Shown piece by piece: positions 43,001-51,148 of a stretch of DNA of 52,720 bases. Position 1 is the first letter of the stretch; the number at the start of each line of letters is the position of its first letter. Where the stretch lies: the NCBI GenBank assembly GCA_013314755.1, contig JABUFA010000025.1:1-52720 (forward strand), written 5' to 3'. The DNA comes from Chthonomonadia bacterium (lineage in GTDB: Bacteria; Armatimonadota; HRBIN16). Both the position numbers and the translations under genes were made by a program. The notes beneath the pieces were generated by a model. That model had not been told where the DNA came from, searched no databases, and worked only from the letters and a program-made list of their open reading frames with translations.

Positions 43001-43032
43001 CCGGGCAGGCATTGCCTGCCCGGTTTGTTTTG
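43001..43032 (+). terminator. Intrinsic terminator after the C39-like gene
   Basis: CCGGGCAGGC-ATT-GCCTGCCCGG, a perfect 10-bp stem, is followed by TTTGTTTTG. It separates the PEP-CTERM unit from the glycosidase gene and rules out the earlier in-frame start at 43012. Confidence 0.85.
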
Positions 43033-43074
43033 TACAGCCCAGCAGGTTTCGCACAGGCTATCGCGAAAGGTAAA

Positions 43075-43108
43075 CGGGACAGGTTGTCGTACCTGTTCCG
43101 TGTTTTTT
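43075..43108 (+). promoter_or_regulatory. Hairpin/operator just upstream of the GH13 gene
   Basis: CGGGACAGGT-TGTCGT-ACCTGTTCCG is a 10-bp inverted repeat with one G-T pair, followed by TGTTTTTT, ending 15 bases before the ATG at 43123. It could be an attenuating terminator or a repressor operator. The only promoter-like pair before it is weak (TTTCGC-18-TAAACG at 43048-43077). Confidence 0.5.
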
Positions 43109-43122
43109 CAGGGGGAAAACCG

Positions 43123-46100
43123 ATGAACCTCAGACTCTCCTTTGACATGCAGACTGGAGTATGGACCGGCTTGCTGGCGGGTGCTCGGCAGGTGGCGGTC
43201 GCGCCGGCGGTGGATGTGCAGGTGAACACGTCGCCTCAGCGGTTTCCCTCCCCTGCCGAATGGCGACTTCGCTCTGTGCGGCGCGAGGGGACAACAACCG
43301 AGGTGGTGCGGGTCGCTGGCGACTGGCAGGTGCGACAGGTTTTTGTGGTGGACGGGGGGCGGATACAGCGCGATGTGTATGTTCGCTGGAACGGGACGGA
43401 ACCTGTGAAGATTGCCGGGGTCTATCTGCGCACGCCTGTCCTGCGCCTTTCGCCGTCGCCACAGGATTACTGGCTGATTCCGGGCGATTTTCCCATCCGG
43501 CGGGCGCGCTTTGCGCATCTGAGAGACGGCAGGGTGAGCGAGGAGGCGGGCTGGACTCGCGGCGAGTATGGCGTCGCCGTAATACATTCGCCCACGCAGA
43601 AGCTGTCCTTGCTTGCCGGTTATATCTTCCGATATGACCAGGCGCGCGTCGGTGTGGAGGAACGGGAGCAAGGCGTGGTGTTGCGACACGGGTTTGAGAC
43701 GCTGGCGAGGCTTCAGCCGGGCGTGGAGGTATCCATCGGTACGCAGATTATCGAAGTGGTGACCGGCGATGAACTCCGTCTGCTTCAGGCTCTGTCGCGC
43801 TTTTCCGATAGCCTGCAAAACGGTCCCCCGGCGGATGTTCCTGCCCACCTGAAAAGTGGCGTGCTTTACGAGGTGCACCCCTGGGGCAGACTGGAGAGCT
43901 GGTGGACGGGAGACAGGGGCAATCGCCTCTCGCGGCTGACGGCGCAGCTGCCCTTCCTGCGCAGTCTGGGGGTAAGCGTGCTCTGGCTGTTGCCTCCCGG
44001 GTATCCGCCCCCGTGGGTATACACTACGCCCGGTTTCAACCGTGTGGCTCCCGAAAACGGCACTCCTGAGGAGCTGAAGCAGTTCGTTCGACAGGCGCAT
44101 CGGCTGGGAATGAAGGTGGCGATAGATCTGGTGGTCTACGGTGTGCACCCCGACAGCGAGGAGGTCAGCCGGATGCCAGACGATGTGTGGTGTTACGACG
44201 AAGCGGGCAATCGGCAGAAGGTATGGGGCGGTACCGTTCTGGCAGCGGATGTGTCGCATCCGGCGTGGCAGGCGCGCATCCGCGAGGTGGTCACTCGCTG
44301 GGCGAAGGAGTTCGGTTTCGACGGGGCGAGGCTGGATGTGGCGGGCTGGGGACAGACAGCGAACTGGCGCAACCCCGTGCGTGCCAATGCGTCGGTCGCC
44401 TGGGGCGGATTGCGGTTGAACAGAGTGGTTCGGGAGGCGTTTCGCGCCGTGAGTCGGGACGGTTTCATCCTGCCGGAAGCCGGCAAGCCGCTGGCGTTTC
44501 GCCATGCGGATATGCTGTTTGACTACCCCTGGTACATGGTCATGCGTGACATCACCCTTCAGCCCGACCTTGCCCGATGGGTTCAGGAGGCGCGGGAATG
44601 GCTGGAGTGGGAGCGTGTGTGCTATCCGCGCCGTGCGCTGAACGGGCTGGTACGCTTCCTGGAGAACCACGATACCGTCTCTGCGCCACAGTACTTCGGC
44701 GTGGGCGTTTCGCAGGCGTTGATGGCGATATGTGCGTTCATGCAGGGGATACCGCTGGTGTATCAGGAGCAAGAAATCGGCTTCTCGGACGAGCTGGCGA
44801 GGTGGCTTCGCCTGCGGCGAAAGGAAAGATGCCTGGCGGAGGGAGAGGCGGAGTATCTGTCGGTGCGGTGTTCGCACCCGCACGTGTTCACGTTCCTGCG
44901 CCGGGCGGAGGACGGAGCAGCGGTGGTGGCGGTAAACCTGACGGGTTCGCCGGTGCGATGCAGGCTTTCGTGGCAGGGGGCGCTTTCTCAGCGGTTTCCC
45001 GTGTGCGTGGATGCGCTGAGCGGAGAGATACTGCGCCCCGCAGCGGGCAGTGCTGAGGTGCAGATTGCTCCCTATCGCCCTGTGGTGCTACTGCTCAAGC
45101 CTCGGGGATGGCGTGCCGTGCCGGAGCGCGCACCAGACCGGCAGTCTTCGCAAGCCTCTGCCGCGCGCTGGCAGGTTCTGGATGATGGCACGGTCTGCGC
45201 TTTCGGGGCGCAGAGGTGGTTTGTGCACACGCCGGAGGGCAGGCTTGAGGATGCCTTTCGCGATTACCATGTGCGCGTGAAGCCGGGCGAGGCTCTGGTG
45301 GACGGGTTGCCCGTGTTAAAACGCGCATGGCATCCGCTGGAGGAGGGCTTGCTGGACGGTTCCGACACTGCCAGCATGGGCGTGCGTTGGGCGGATGGGC
45401 AGGAGCTTCATCTGCGAATCGATACCGCGCGTGCAGAGGAGGTGTGTCTGAAAGATGAACGACTGGACGGCAGGCGGGTATATCTGGTGGTAAAACCGCG
45501 AGAGGCGTATACCGTCGGAGGGGCGGTCGCCGTCGCACCGGTGGAGCGGGGAAGGGCGGAAGTCACACCGTTGTTTGTGCATCTGCACAGCGAGCACAGC
45601 ATTCTGAGCCTCTCGCGCAGGCACGGCGGCTTGCCGATAGCGTGGCGGACGAGGGACGGGAAGGAGCTCGTCTTTGCTGGCGGCGATGCCTACACCGACT
45701 GGGGGCTGGTGGAGGGTGGTTACGCCTCTGCTGATGGCGAGACCAATCCCCGCCTGAGCATTCAACAGGAGGGCAAGCAGACCTCGGTTCGGTTCACCGG
45801 ATGGCTTCGCCATCGCGCGTGGAACGGGGTGCAGTCCTGTCCAGTTGCCTCGCCGGGCACGCGCTACCGGTTGAGTTATACGGTGGACGGTCAGGACAGG
45901 GTAAAGATTGGGCTGGGTATCGTGCCACCTGTGGACAGAGGCGAGGTTCGGGCGTTCTTTGCCCTGCGTTTGCCGCTGCGCGGGTTCACCGGCTGGCGAC
46001 GCGGGGCTGAGGGTGGACGGTCAGGAGAGCGTACGGGGGTGCGTCTCGGCGAAAACAAAGGAGACGCAAGTGTTCCGCTGGTAATCCAGACGGAGCAGGG

Positions 46101-46272
46101 AACGCTCCGGGTGTTCGATTCGCAGAACCTGCAGAACATCTTCCTGATAGATAGCGGCGGTGGTGAGGCGGTACTGTTTCTGGCGTTACTGGACGGGCAG
46201 GTGGTGCCTCTGCGTGCAGGCGTTGAATGGTCTGCAGAGGCGTGGCTGGGCTGGGAAACCGGGCAAATATAG
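43123..46272 (+). CDS. GH13 family glycoside hydrolase, large multidomain
   Basis: A 1049-residue alpha-amylase-superfamily protein. An N-terminal beta domain (about 1-240) precedes the catalytic barrel (VLYEVHPWGRLESWWTGDRG). The catalytic residues are Asp405 in GARLDVAG, Glu452 in ILPEAGKP and Asp517 in FLENHD; DLVVYGVH is region I. After the barrel come a beta domain and about 340 further residues of beta-rich modules (FAGGDAYTDWGLVEGGYASA, LRLPLRGFTGWRRG) of unknown type. No signal peptide is seen, so it is probably cytosolic. Substrate (maltodextrin, trehalose or other alpha-glucan) cannot be told. The ATG at 43123 has AGGGGGA before it and lies after a terminator. Confidence 0.85.
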   Translation: MNLRLSFDMQTGVWTGLLAGARQVAVAPAVDVQVNTSPQRFPSPAEWRLRSVRREGTTTEVVRVAGDWQVRQVFVVDGGRIQRDVYVRWNGTEPVKIAGVYLRTPVLRLSPSPQDYWLIPGDFPIRRARFAHLRDGRVSEEAGWTRGEYGVAVIHSPTQKLSLLAGYIFRYDQARVGVEEREQGVVLRHGFETLARLQPGVEVSIGTQIIEVVTGDELRLLQALSRFSDSLQNGPPADVPAHLKSGVLYEVHPWGRLESWWTGDRGNRLSRLTAQLPFLRSLGVSVLWLLPPGYPPPWVYTTPGFNRVAPENGTPEELKQFVRQAHRLGMKVAIDLVVYGVHPDSEEVSRMPDDVWCYDEAGNRQKVWGGTVLAADVSHPAWQARIREVVTRWAKEFGFDGARLDVAGWGQTANWRNPVRANASVAWGGLRLNRVVREAFRAVSRDGFILPEAGKPLAFRHADMLFDYPWYMVMRDITLQPDLARWVQEAREWLEWERVCYPRRALNGLVRFLENHDTVSAPQYFGVGVSQALMAICAFMQGIPLVYQEQEIGFSDELARWLRLRRKERCLAEGEAEYLSVRCSHPHVFTFLRRAEDGAAVVAVNLTGSPVRCRLSWQGALSQRFPVCVDALSGEILRPAAGSAEVQIAPYRPVVLLLKPRGWRAVPERAPDRQSSQASAARWQVLDDGTVCAFGAQRWFVHTPEGRLEDAFRDYHVRVKPGEALVDGLPVLKRAWHPLEEGLLDGSDTASMGVRWADGQELHLRIDTARAEEVCLKDERLDGRRVYLVVKPREAYTVGGAVAVAPVERGRAEVTPLFVHLHSEHSILSLSRRHGGLPIAWRTRDGKELVFAGGDAYTDWGLVEGGYASADGETNPRLSIQQEGKQTSVRFTGWLRHRAWNGVQSCPVASPGTRYRLSYTVDGQDRVKIGLGIVPPVDRGEVRAFFALRLPLRGFTGWRRGAEGGRSGERTGVRLGENKGDASVPLVIQTEQGTLRVFDSQNLQNIFLIDSGGGEAVLFLALLDGQVVPLRAGVEWSAEAWLGWETGQI

Positions 46273-46295
46273 CGCAAACAGGTGTCAGAATCTGC

Positions 46296-46301
46296 TATAA
46301 T
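46296..46301 (+). promoter_or_regulatory. Extended -10 promoter of the Uma2-family gene
   Basis: TGCTATAAT is a perfect TATAAT with the TGn extension, 17 bases upstream of the ATG at 46319. The implied leader is only about ten bases. The -35 region is weak. Confidence 0.5.
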
Positions 46302-46318
46302 AGGCTGGGTGATGTGAA

Positions 46319-47029
46319 ATGGCGGTACAGCAACTACCAAAGAAAATCGTGTACCCGGAGTCCGATGGCAAGCCCATGGCGGATAATACCAAGCAGCTGG
46401 AGTACATGGTTTACCTCTACGACAACCTGTCCGCGCTTTTTGCCGACCGTGAAGATGTGTTCGTCGCCGCGGACTTGCTGTGGTATCCGGTGGAGGGGCA
46501 TCCTGAAATCTGCGTCGCGCCGGATGTATTTGTCGCGCTGGGGCGCCCGAAGGGGCATCGCGGACGCTATCTGCAGTGGGAAGAGGGCAATACGCCACCG
46601 CAGGTGGTGTTCGAGATACTGTCCCCCAGCAACCGCTACGCGGCGATGATAGAGAAGTTCCGCTTTTATGAGGAGTACGGCGTGCAGGAATACTATCTGT
46701 ACGACCCGGACACGGGAGTATTGAACGGCTGGGTTCGTCAGGGTGAAAGATTAACGCCGGTGGAGCAGATGGAGGGCTGGGTCAGCCCTCTGCTGGGCAT
46801 TCGCTTTACGCTGGAGGAAGGTGCGCTGGTGGTGTACCGTCCTGACGGCGAGCGGTTTGTGCCCTATGTGGAACTGCACCGCCGACTGGAGCAGGCGAGG
46901 CACGAGGCGGAACAGGCACGACGCGAGGCAGAGCAGGCACATCGCGAGGCGGAACAGGAGCGATTGCGGGCAGAGAAGCTGGCACAGCGGTTGCGCGAGC
47001 TCGGCATTAACCCGGAAGAGGTTGCCTGA
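46319..47029 (+). CDS. Uma2 (DUF820) family endonuclease-like protein
   Basis: A 236-residue protein of the Uma2/DUF820 family, which has a PD-(D/E)xK nuclease-like fold. Typical stretches are YDNLSALFADREDVFVAADL, EICVAPDVFVALGRPKGHRG, QVVFEILSPSNRYAAMIEKF and YGVQEYYLYDPDTGVLNGWV; Asp62, Glu91 and Glu97 are candidate metal ligands. The C-terminal 45 residues form a charged coiled coil (RHEAEQARREAEQAHREAEQ). Such genes occur in many copies in some bacteria and their function is unknown. It has its own promoter and 24 bases later hemH follows. Confidence 0.85.
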   Translation: MAVQQLPKKIVYPESDGKPMADNTKQLEYMVYLYDNLSALFADREDVFVAADLLWYPVEGHPEICVAPDVFVALGRPKGHRGRYLQWEEGNTPPQVVFEILSPSNRYAAMIEKFRFYEEYGVQEYYLYDPDTGVLNGWVRQGERLTPVEQMEGWVSPLLGIRFTLEEGALVVYRPDGERFVPYVELHRRLEQARHEAEQARREAEQAHREAEQERLRAEKLAQRLRELGINPEEVA

Positions 47030-47053
47030 TACTTCGCACACAGGAGAATAACG

Positions 47054-47968
47054 GTGGCAGAGAACTGGGATGTGTTGTTGATGGCGTACGGCACGCCGCG
47101 TACCCTGGAAGAGGTGGAGCCGTACTATACCCACATCCGCCGCGGCAAACCTCCTTCGCCAGAGCAACTTCAGGATCTGATAAGGCGATACGAGGCTATT
47201 GGCGGGGTATCTCCGTTGAACGAGATTACCGCACGGCAGGTAGAGGCGATAGAACGTGAAATGCGCCGGCGCGGCTGGAATGGCAGGGTGTACGTGGGGA
47301 TGAAGCACTGGCATCCCTTCATCGCGGAAGCCGTAGAACAGATGGCGAAGGACGGTGTGCAGAGGGCGGTGGGTGTGGTGCTGGCACCCCATTACTCCCG
47401 CATCAGTATCGGTGGATATATCGACTATGCCGTGCGGGCGCGGGATGAGATGGCTCCGGGTATGGAACTGCGATTTGTGGAGCGATGGGGCAATCATCCA
47501 CGATTCATCGAGGCGGTCGCCGGCAAAGTTCAGCAGGCGATGTCGGGATGGCGAGCTGAAGAGACGATGGTCATTTTCAGCGCACACAGCCTGCCCCAGC
47601 GTATTCACCAGTGGGGCGACCCGTATGAGCGCGAACTGATGGACAGTGCGCAGCTCGTGGCGCAAAGGCTTGGTCTGCCTTACTGGACGTTCGCCTACCA
47701 GAGTGCCAGCGCAACCGGAGAACCCTGGCTGGGACCGGATATTCTGGAGAGGATTGAGGAGATAGCCAGTGATAGCTCGCAACGGCAGGTACTCTGCTGT
47801 GCCATCGGTTTCGTTGCCGACCATCTGGAGGTGTTGTACGACCTGGACATCGAGGCACGTCAGAAGTGCGAATCGCTGGGGCTGAGTTACCGCCGCGCGC
47901 CTTTGCTGAATGACGACCATCTGCTGGCGGAGGCGGTAGCGGATGTTACCCTGGCGGTGATGGGATGA
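47054..47968 (+). CDS. hemH: Ferrochelatase
   Basis: This 304-residue enzyme inserts ferrous iron into a porphyrin, the last or next-to-last step of haem synthesis. His113 in VVLAPHYSRISIGGYID and Glu259 in IGFVADHLEVLYD are the conserved metal-handling residues, and IFSAHSLPQRI is typical. The short soluble form resembles the B. subtilis type, which acts on coproporphyrin III, but the substrate (coproporphyrin or protoporphyrin) is not decided by sequence reading. The start is GTG at 47054 with GGAG 9 bases before it. No other haem genes are near. Confidence 0.93.
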   Translation: MAENWDVLLMAYGTPRTLEEVEPYYTHIRRGKPPSPEQLQDLIRRYEAIGGVSPLNEITARQVEAIEREMRRRGWNGRVYVGMKHWHPFIAEAVEQMAKDGVQRAVGVVLAPHYSRISIGGYIDYAVRARDEMAPGMELRFVERWGNHPRFIEAVAGKVQQAMSGWRAEETMVIFSAHSLPQRIHQWGDPYERELMDSAQLVAQRLGLPYWTFAYQSASATGEPWLGPDILERIEEIASDSSQRQVLCCAIGFVADHLEVLYDLDIEARQKCESLGLSYRRAPLLNDDHLLAEAVADVTLAVMG

Positions 47969-47976
47969 AAGGGGAG

Positions 47977-47998
47977 AAGCCGGGCTCACGCCCGGCTT
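47977..47998 (+). terminator. Hairpin after hemH
   Basis: AAGCCGGGC-TCAC-GCCCGGCTT is a 9-bp perfect stem 8 bases after the hemH stop. The T tract is missing (TTGAAAG). Confidence 0.6.
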
Positions 47999-48066
47999 GA
48001 AAGTCGGCTGGCGAGCCTGGGGCGGCTGTTCATAACCCCCCTGCTAAAACGGTTCGCCACACCGTT

Positions 48067-48123
48067 CATGGCAGACCGGGCTAAAACAGCCTAGCCCTCA
48101 GAATCACCTCGTTGATCTGCCAT
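48067..48123. other. Structured intergenic element
   Basis: ATGGCAGA (48067-48074) pairs with TCTGCCAT (48116-48123), 8 bp without mismatch. Inside it GGGCTA-AAACAGCC-TAGCCC forms a second stem. A third hairpin (AACGGT-TCGCCAC-ACCGTT) lies just before, near 48050-48068. The 205-base gap between hemH and the DUF255 gene thus holds three nested or adjacent hairpins and a short minus-strand ORF. Confidence 0.5.
48091..48123 (-). CDS. Possible 10-codon peptide
   Basis: On the minus strand AAAGGAGGT lies 8 bases before an ATG that opens MADQRGDSEG and a TAG stop. The ribosome site is as good as any in the window, yet the frame is very short and its start lies inside a hairpin stem. It follows the DUF255 gene by 50 bases on the same strand. 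It may be a regulatory mini-ORF, the remnant of a broken gene, or chance. Past the TAG the frame stays open for another 34 codons. Confidence 0.25.
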   Translation of the reverse strand: MADQRGDSEG

Positions 48124-48173
48124 AGGGCACCACCTCCTTTCGGAAGCAGTATCCCATATTTTGGGCGGCGATG

Positions 48174-50429
48174 TCAACTGCGCGTCTGCAGGCGCACCTG
48201 CTCCACCAGCTCCACCGTCTGAGGCAGGGCACACTCCGTGTCGGTGCACGGCTGGCAGGTCACCCGGGCGCGAATTTCGCCGGTGTCTTCGGTTACCTCG
48301 CCGATACCGATAACTGGAACCACCACACGCAGTTCGCCGCGATAGATGGGTATCGCCTGAGCGGTGTCGTCTGTCTGCAGAGTATCGGGCGGCGGGAACA
48401 GGGGGTCACCGAACACCAGCGGCAGGGTGCTGGATACCTCAATGCGCGTGGGGACCAGGTCCTCGGGAACGTCCTCTGCGCCGTTGATGTGCCAGCCGCG
48501 CTCTATCAGGAAGCGTATCAGCACGCCGCCTTCCATGATGTGCATTTCCACGTTGACCGGCACCCCAGAGGCTTGCGGTGCGGGTTGAGGCTCTTCCACC
48601 TCTGGAACCTCTTCCAGCGTGTCACCTGCAACCAGCAGTAGCGCGTGGATCAGGCTGTCTGAGCCGTGCGGATACTTCTCAATGGGCGCCCACAGCGACC
48701 GAAGAGTCTGATACACGAAGTAGTCGTAGTTTCCCTCACCTGTTACCTGATAGAGCCGTGCCAGCAGACGCGCGGCGGAGCCGTTACCGCAGGGAGTGGA
48801 GCGGTCGTGTACCTCCTTCACCCGCGCGATAAGCTGCTCGTGATAGTCCGCGGTGTTCACGAAGGCGTGGTGATCCTCGTCCCAGAAGTCGGCAATCATG
48901 CGGCTGGCGAGTCGGTTGGCTTCATCGAGCCATCCTTCGTGCTCGGTGGCTTCGAACAGCGCGAGCAATCCTGCACCGAGTAGAGCATAGTCTTCCAGAT
49001 AGGCGGGGATACCAGCCTCTCCCTCACGATAGCGGCGCAGAAGGCGCCCCTCCGCGTCAACCATCTTCTCCAGAATGAACCGCGCTGCTTCCTCCGCGCC
49101 CTGCACGTAGTCTGGTCTTTCCAGCACCATCCCGGCATAGGCAAGGCTTTCAATCATCAGCCCGTTCCAGCCGGCAAGCACTTTGTCGTCGCGTAGAGGG
49201 GGCACGCGCTGAAGCCGTTTTTGCAGAAGCAGTTCCCGCGCCGTCTGCATTTTCTCCTGCAGGTCCGCTGGCGACATGCCCAGCTCTTCGGCAATCTGAG
49301 GTAGCGGGGCACGCAAGTGGGGGATATTCCTGCCCGTCATCTGCCCTGTTGCCTCTTCACGGTAGTTCCCCTCGGCACGAATGCTGTACACGTTGCAGAA
49401 CAGGTCGGCAAGGGATGGGGGAAGTGTCTGGCGTATCTCGCCGAGCGTCCACGTGTAGTATTTACCCTCTTCGCCCTCGCTGTCCGCGTCCATCGCGCTG
49501 GCGAACGCGCCGTCCTCCACGCGCATCTCACGGAGCACCCATTCGTAAATCTGCTGTGCCACCTCTTTGTAGTGTTCGTTGCCGGTCAGGCTGTAGGCTT
49601 CGGTGTATGCCCAGCCAAGTTGCGCGTTGTCGGTCAGCATCTTCTCGAAGTGGGGCAGAAGCCACTCGGCATCAGTGGAGTAGCGGTGGAAGCCTCCCCC
49701 GATATGGTCGCGAATACCGCCCAGCGCCATGGCGTCCAGCGTGCGCAAAGCCATCTGCAGGGCGTCCTCGCTTTCTAAGTTCTCGGCAAGCCAGAACAGC
49801 ACCGGGAACGCGGTGTTAGGCGGGAACTTGGGAGCGGTGCCGAAACCGCCGTGTGTGGTATCGAAGTGCTGACGCATCTGCTGGAGGTATTTGCCAATCA
49901 CGCGCGGGTCGGGCTCGCCCTCCATCTGTTCGTAGCGGGCGGCGGCTACCTGCTGGATGACGCCTGCAATCTCGCGAGCGGACTGAAACACCTCTTCACG
50001 CCGGGTCTGGTAGGCGTCGGCAAGCTGGCGGGCAATCTGGGCGAAGATTTCGGCAGGGTAGTACGTTCCCGCAAAGAACGGTTCGCCCTGCGGGGTCAGG
50101 AAAACCGACATGGGCCATCCCCCTCGCCCGGACAGCAGCTGCACCGCCGTCATGTAGATGTCGTCCACATCGGGTCGCTCTTCGCGGTCCACCTTGATGC
50201 AGATAAAGTGCCGGTTCAGAATATCGGCGATGCGAGGGTCCTCAAAGCTCTCATGCGCCATCACATGACACCAGTGACAGGACGAGTAGCCGACCGAGAG
50301 GAAAATGGGTTTGTCCTCACGGACAGCCCGTTCGAACGCCTCTTCGCTCCAGGGATACCAGTCCACCGGGTTATGCGCATGTTGTAAAAGGTATGGGCTT
50401 TTCTCATGAATGAGGCGGTTAGGTTGCAT
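48174..50429 (-). CDS. DUF255 thioredoxin-domain protein (YyaL-like) with DsbD-alpha-like tail
   Basis: A 751-residue protein of the YyaL/SSP411 family. The N-terminal thioredoxin-like part has [20 protein letters not shown] with Cys51 and Cys54, and an (alpha/alpha)6-barrel-like middle part follows ([56 protein letters not shown]). The last 130 residues (about 620-751) look like the N-terminal domain of Dsb[17 protein letters not shown] carries Cys728 and Cys733 in the expected C-x4-C-x-x-P pattern. No signal peptide is visible. The start at 50429 has AAAGGAG 12 bases away, a little far. Confidence 0.88.
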   Translation of the reverse strand: MQPNRLIHEKSPYLLQHAHNPVDWYPWSEEAFERAVREDKPIFLSVGYSSCHWCHVMAHESFEDPRIADILNRHFICIKVDREERPDVDDIYMTAVQLLSGRGGWPMSVFLTPQGEPFFAGTYYPAEIFAQIARQLADAYQTRREEVFQSAREIAGVIQQVAAARYEQMEGEPDPRVIGKYLQQMRQHFDTTHGGFGTAPKFPPNTAFPVLFWLAENLESEDALQMALRTLDAMALGGIRDHIGGGFHRYSTDAEWLLPHFEKMLTDNAQLGWAYTEAYSLTGNEHYKEVAQQIYEWVLREMRVEDGAFASAMDADSEGEEGKYYTWTLGEIRQTLPPSLADLFCNVYSIRAEGNYREEATGQMTGRNIPHLRAPLPQIAEELGMSPADLQEKMQTARELLLQKRLQRVPPLRDDKVLAGWNGLMIESLAYAGMVLERPDYVQGAEEAARFILEKMVDAEGRLLRRYREGEAGIPAYLEDYALLGAGLLALFEATEHEGWLDEANRLASRMIADFWDEDHHAFVNTADYHEQLIARVKEVHDRSTPCGNGSAARLLARLYQVTGEGNYDYFVYQTLRSLWAPIEKYPHGSDSLIHALLLVAGDTLEEVPEVEEPQPAPQASGVPVNVEMHIMEGGVLIRFLIERGWHINGAEDVPEDLVPTRIEVSSTLPLVFGDPLFPPPDTLQTDDTAQAIPIYRGELRVVVPVIGIGEVTEDTGEIRARVTCQPCTDTECALPQTVELVEQVRLQTRS

Positions 50430-50478
50430 GGTTGAACGCTTCTCCTTTTTGCGCCTGAGCGCGGCTATCGTTAAGGTG

Positions 50479-50506
50479 ATTGTACCCGATTTTGAGAATC
50501 TGGCAA
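50479..50506 (-). promoter_or_regulatory. Promoter of the DUF255 gene
   Basis: The minus strand reads TTGCCA, 16 bases, TACAAT. It is back to back with the plus-strand promoter at 50513-50542, so the two genes may share regulation. Confidence 0.5.
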
Positions 50507-50512
50507 AATCCC

Positions 50513-50542
50513 TTGACGCGAAGCCCGCTTGCAGGTGATAAT
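50513..50542 (+). promoter_or_regulatory. Promoter of the NUDIX gene
   Basis: TTGACG and GATAAT are 18 bases apart, 30 bases before the ATG at 50573. It is divergent from the minus-strand promoter next to it. Confidence 0.55.
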
Positions 50543-50572
50543 ATCTTTGATACCGCTGGCAGAGGAGAGGTT

Positions 50573-51136
50573 ATGGCGTCTATCTTTCCAACCGCATACT
50601 GGGGCAATCTGCAGGCTACCTTCTATCCCCAGCGCGACTGGCAGGGCGTTCAGCCGCTGAGGGCTGTCCTGCTGTTCGCTTTCTTTGGGGACCGGGTGGT
50701 GCTTTGCGATATCGCAGGGCGCGGCTGGAGTGTGCCGAGCGGACATATCCAGGAGGGCGAGACTCCCGAGCAGGCGATACGACGCGAAGCGCAGGAAGAG
50801 GCAGGTATCACGCTGAACAGAGTGGAGCCTATCGGATTGTATGAACTTCAGGAAGCAGGTGGTAGCCGCTGGTACGCACCAGTTTTTGTGGGCGAGGTGA
50901 CGCACTTCTCACCGATTGCCGATAGCAGCGAATCGGGCGGTGTGCTGCTGATACCGCCTGAAGACGTTCAGGAGGTGTACCACCTGTGGGACCCACTGAT
51001 CGCGGAGGTGTTCCAGTACGCTACCAGGCGATACCGTGAGCGGTTTCTTCCGGGTGTGCCCTTACGCGAGGTGTACGAACAGTTTGCTAGGGTGCAACCC
51101 ATTTCCGAGAACAACATCAGCAATTCCGAGCCATAG
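50573..51136 (+). CDS. NUDIX hydrolase
   Basis: A 187-residue cytosolic pyrophosphohydrolase. The NUDIX box is complete: GHIQEGETPEQAIRREAQEE then AGI (residues 58-80), with the metal-binding glutamates of REAQEE. The substrate, some nucleoside diphosphate linked to another moiety, cannot be told. The start at 50573 has AGAGGAGAGG upstream. An earlier in-frame codon at 50480 would lie before the promoter. It is followed by the aminotransferase gene after 12 bases. Confidence 0.92.
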   Translation: MASIFPTAYWGNLQATFYPQRDWQGVQPLRAVLLFAFFGDRVVLCDIAGRGWSVPSGHIQEGETPEQAIRREAQEEAGITLNRVEPIGLYELQEAGGSRWYAPVFVGEVTHFSPIADSSESGGVLLIPPEDVQEVYHLWDPLIAEVFQYATRRYRERFLPGVPLREVYEQFARVQPISENNISNSEP

Positions 51137-51148
51137 AGGAGGCGATTC

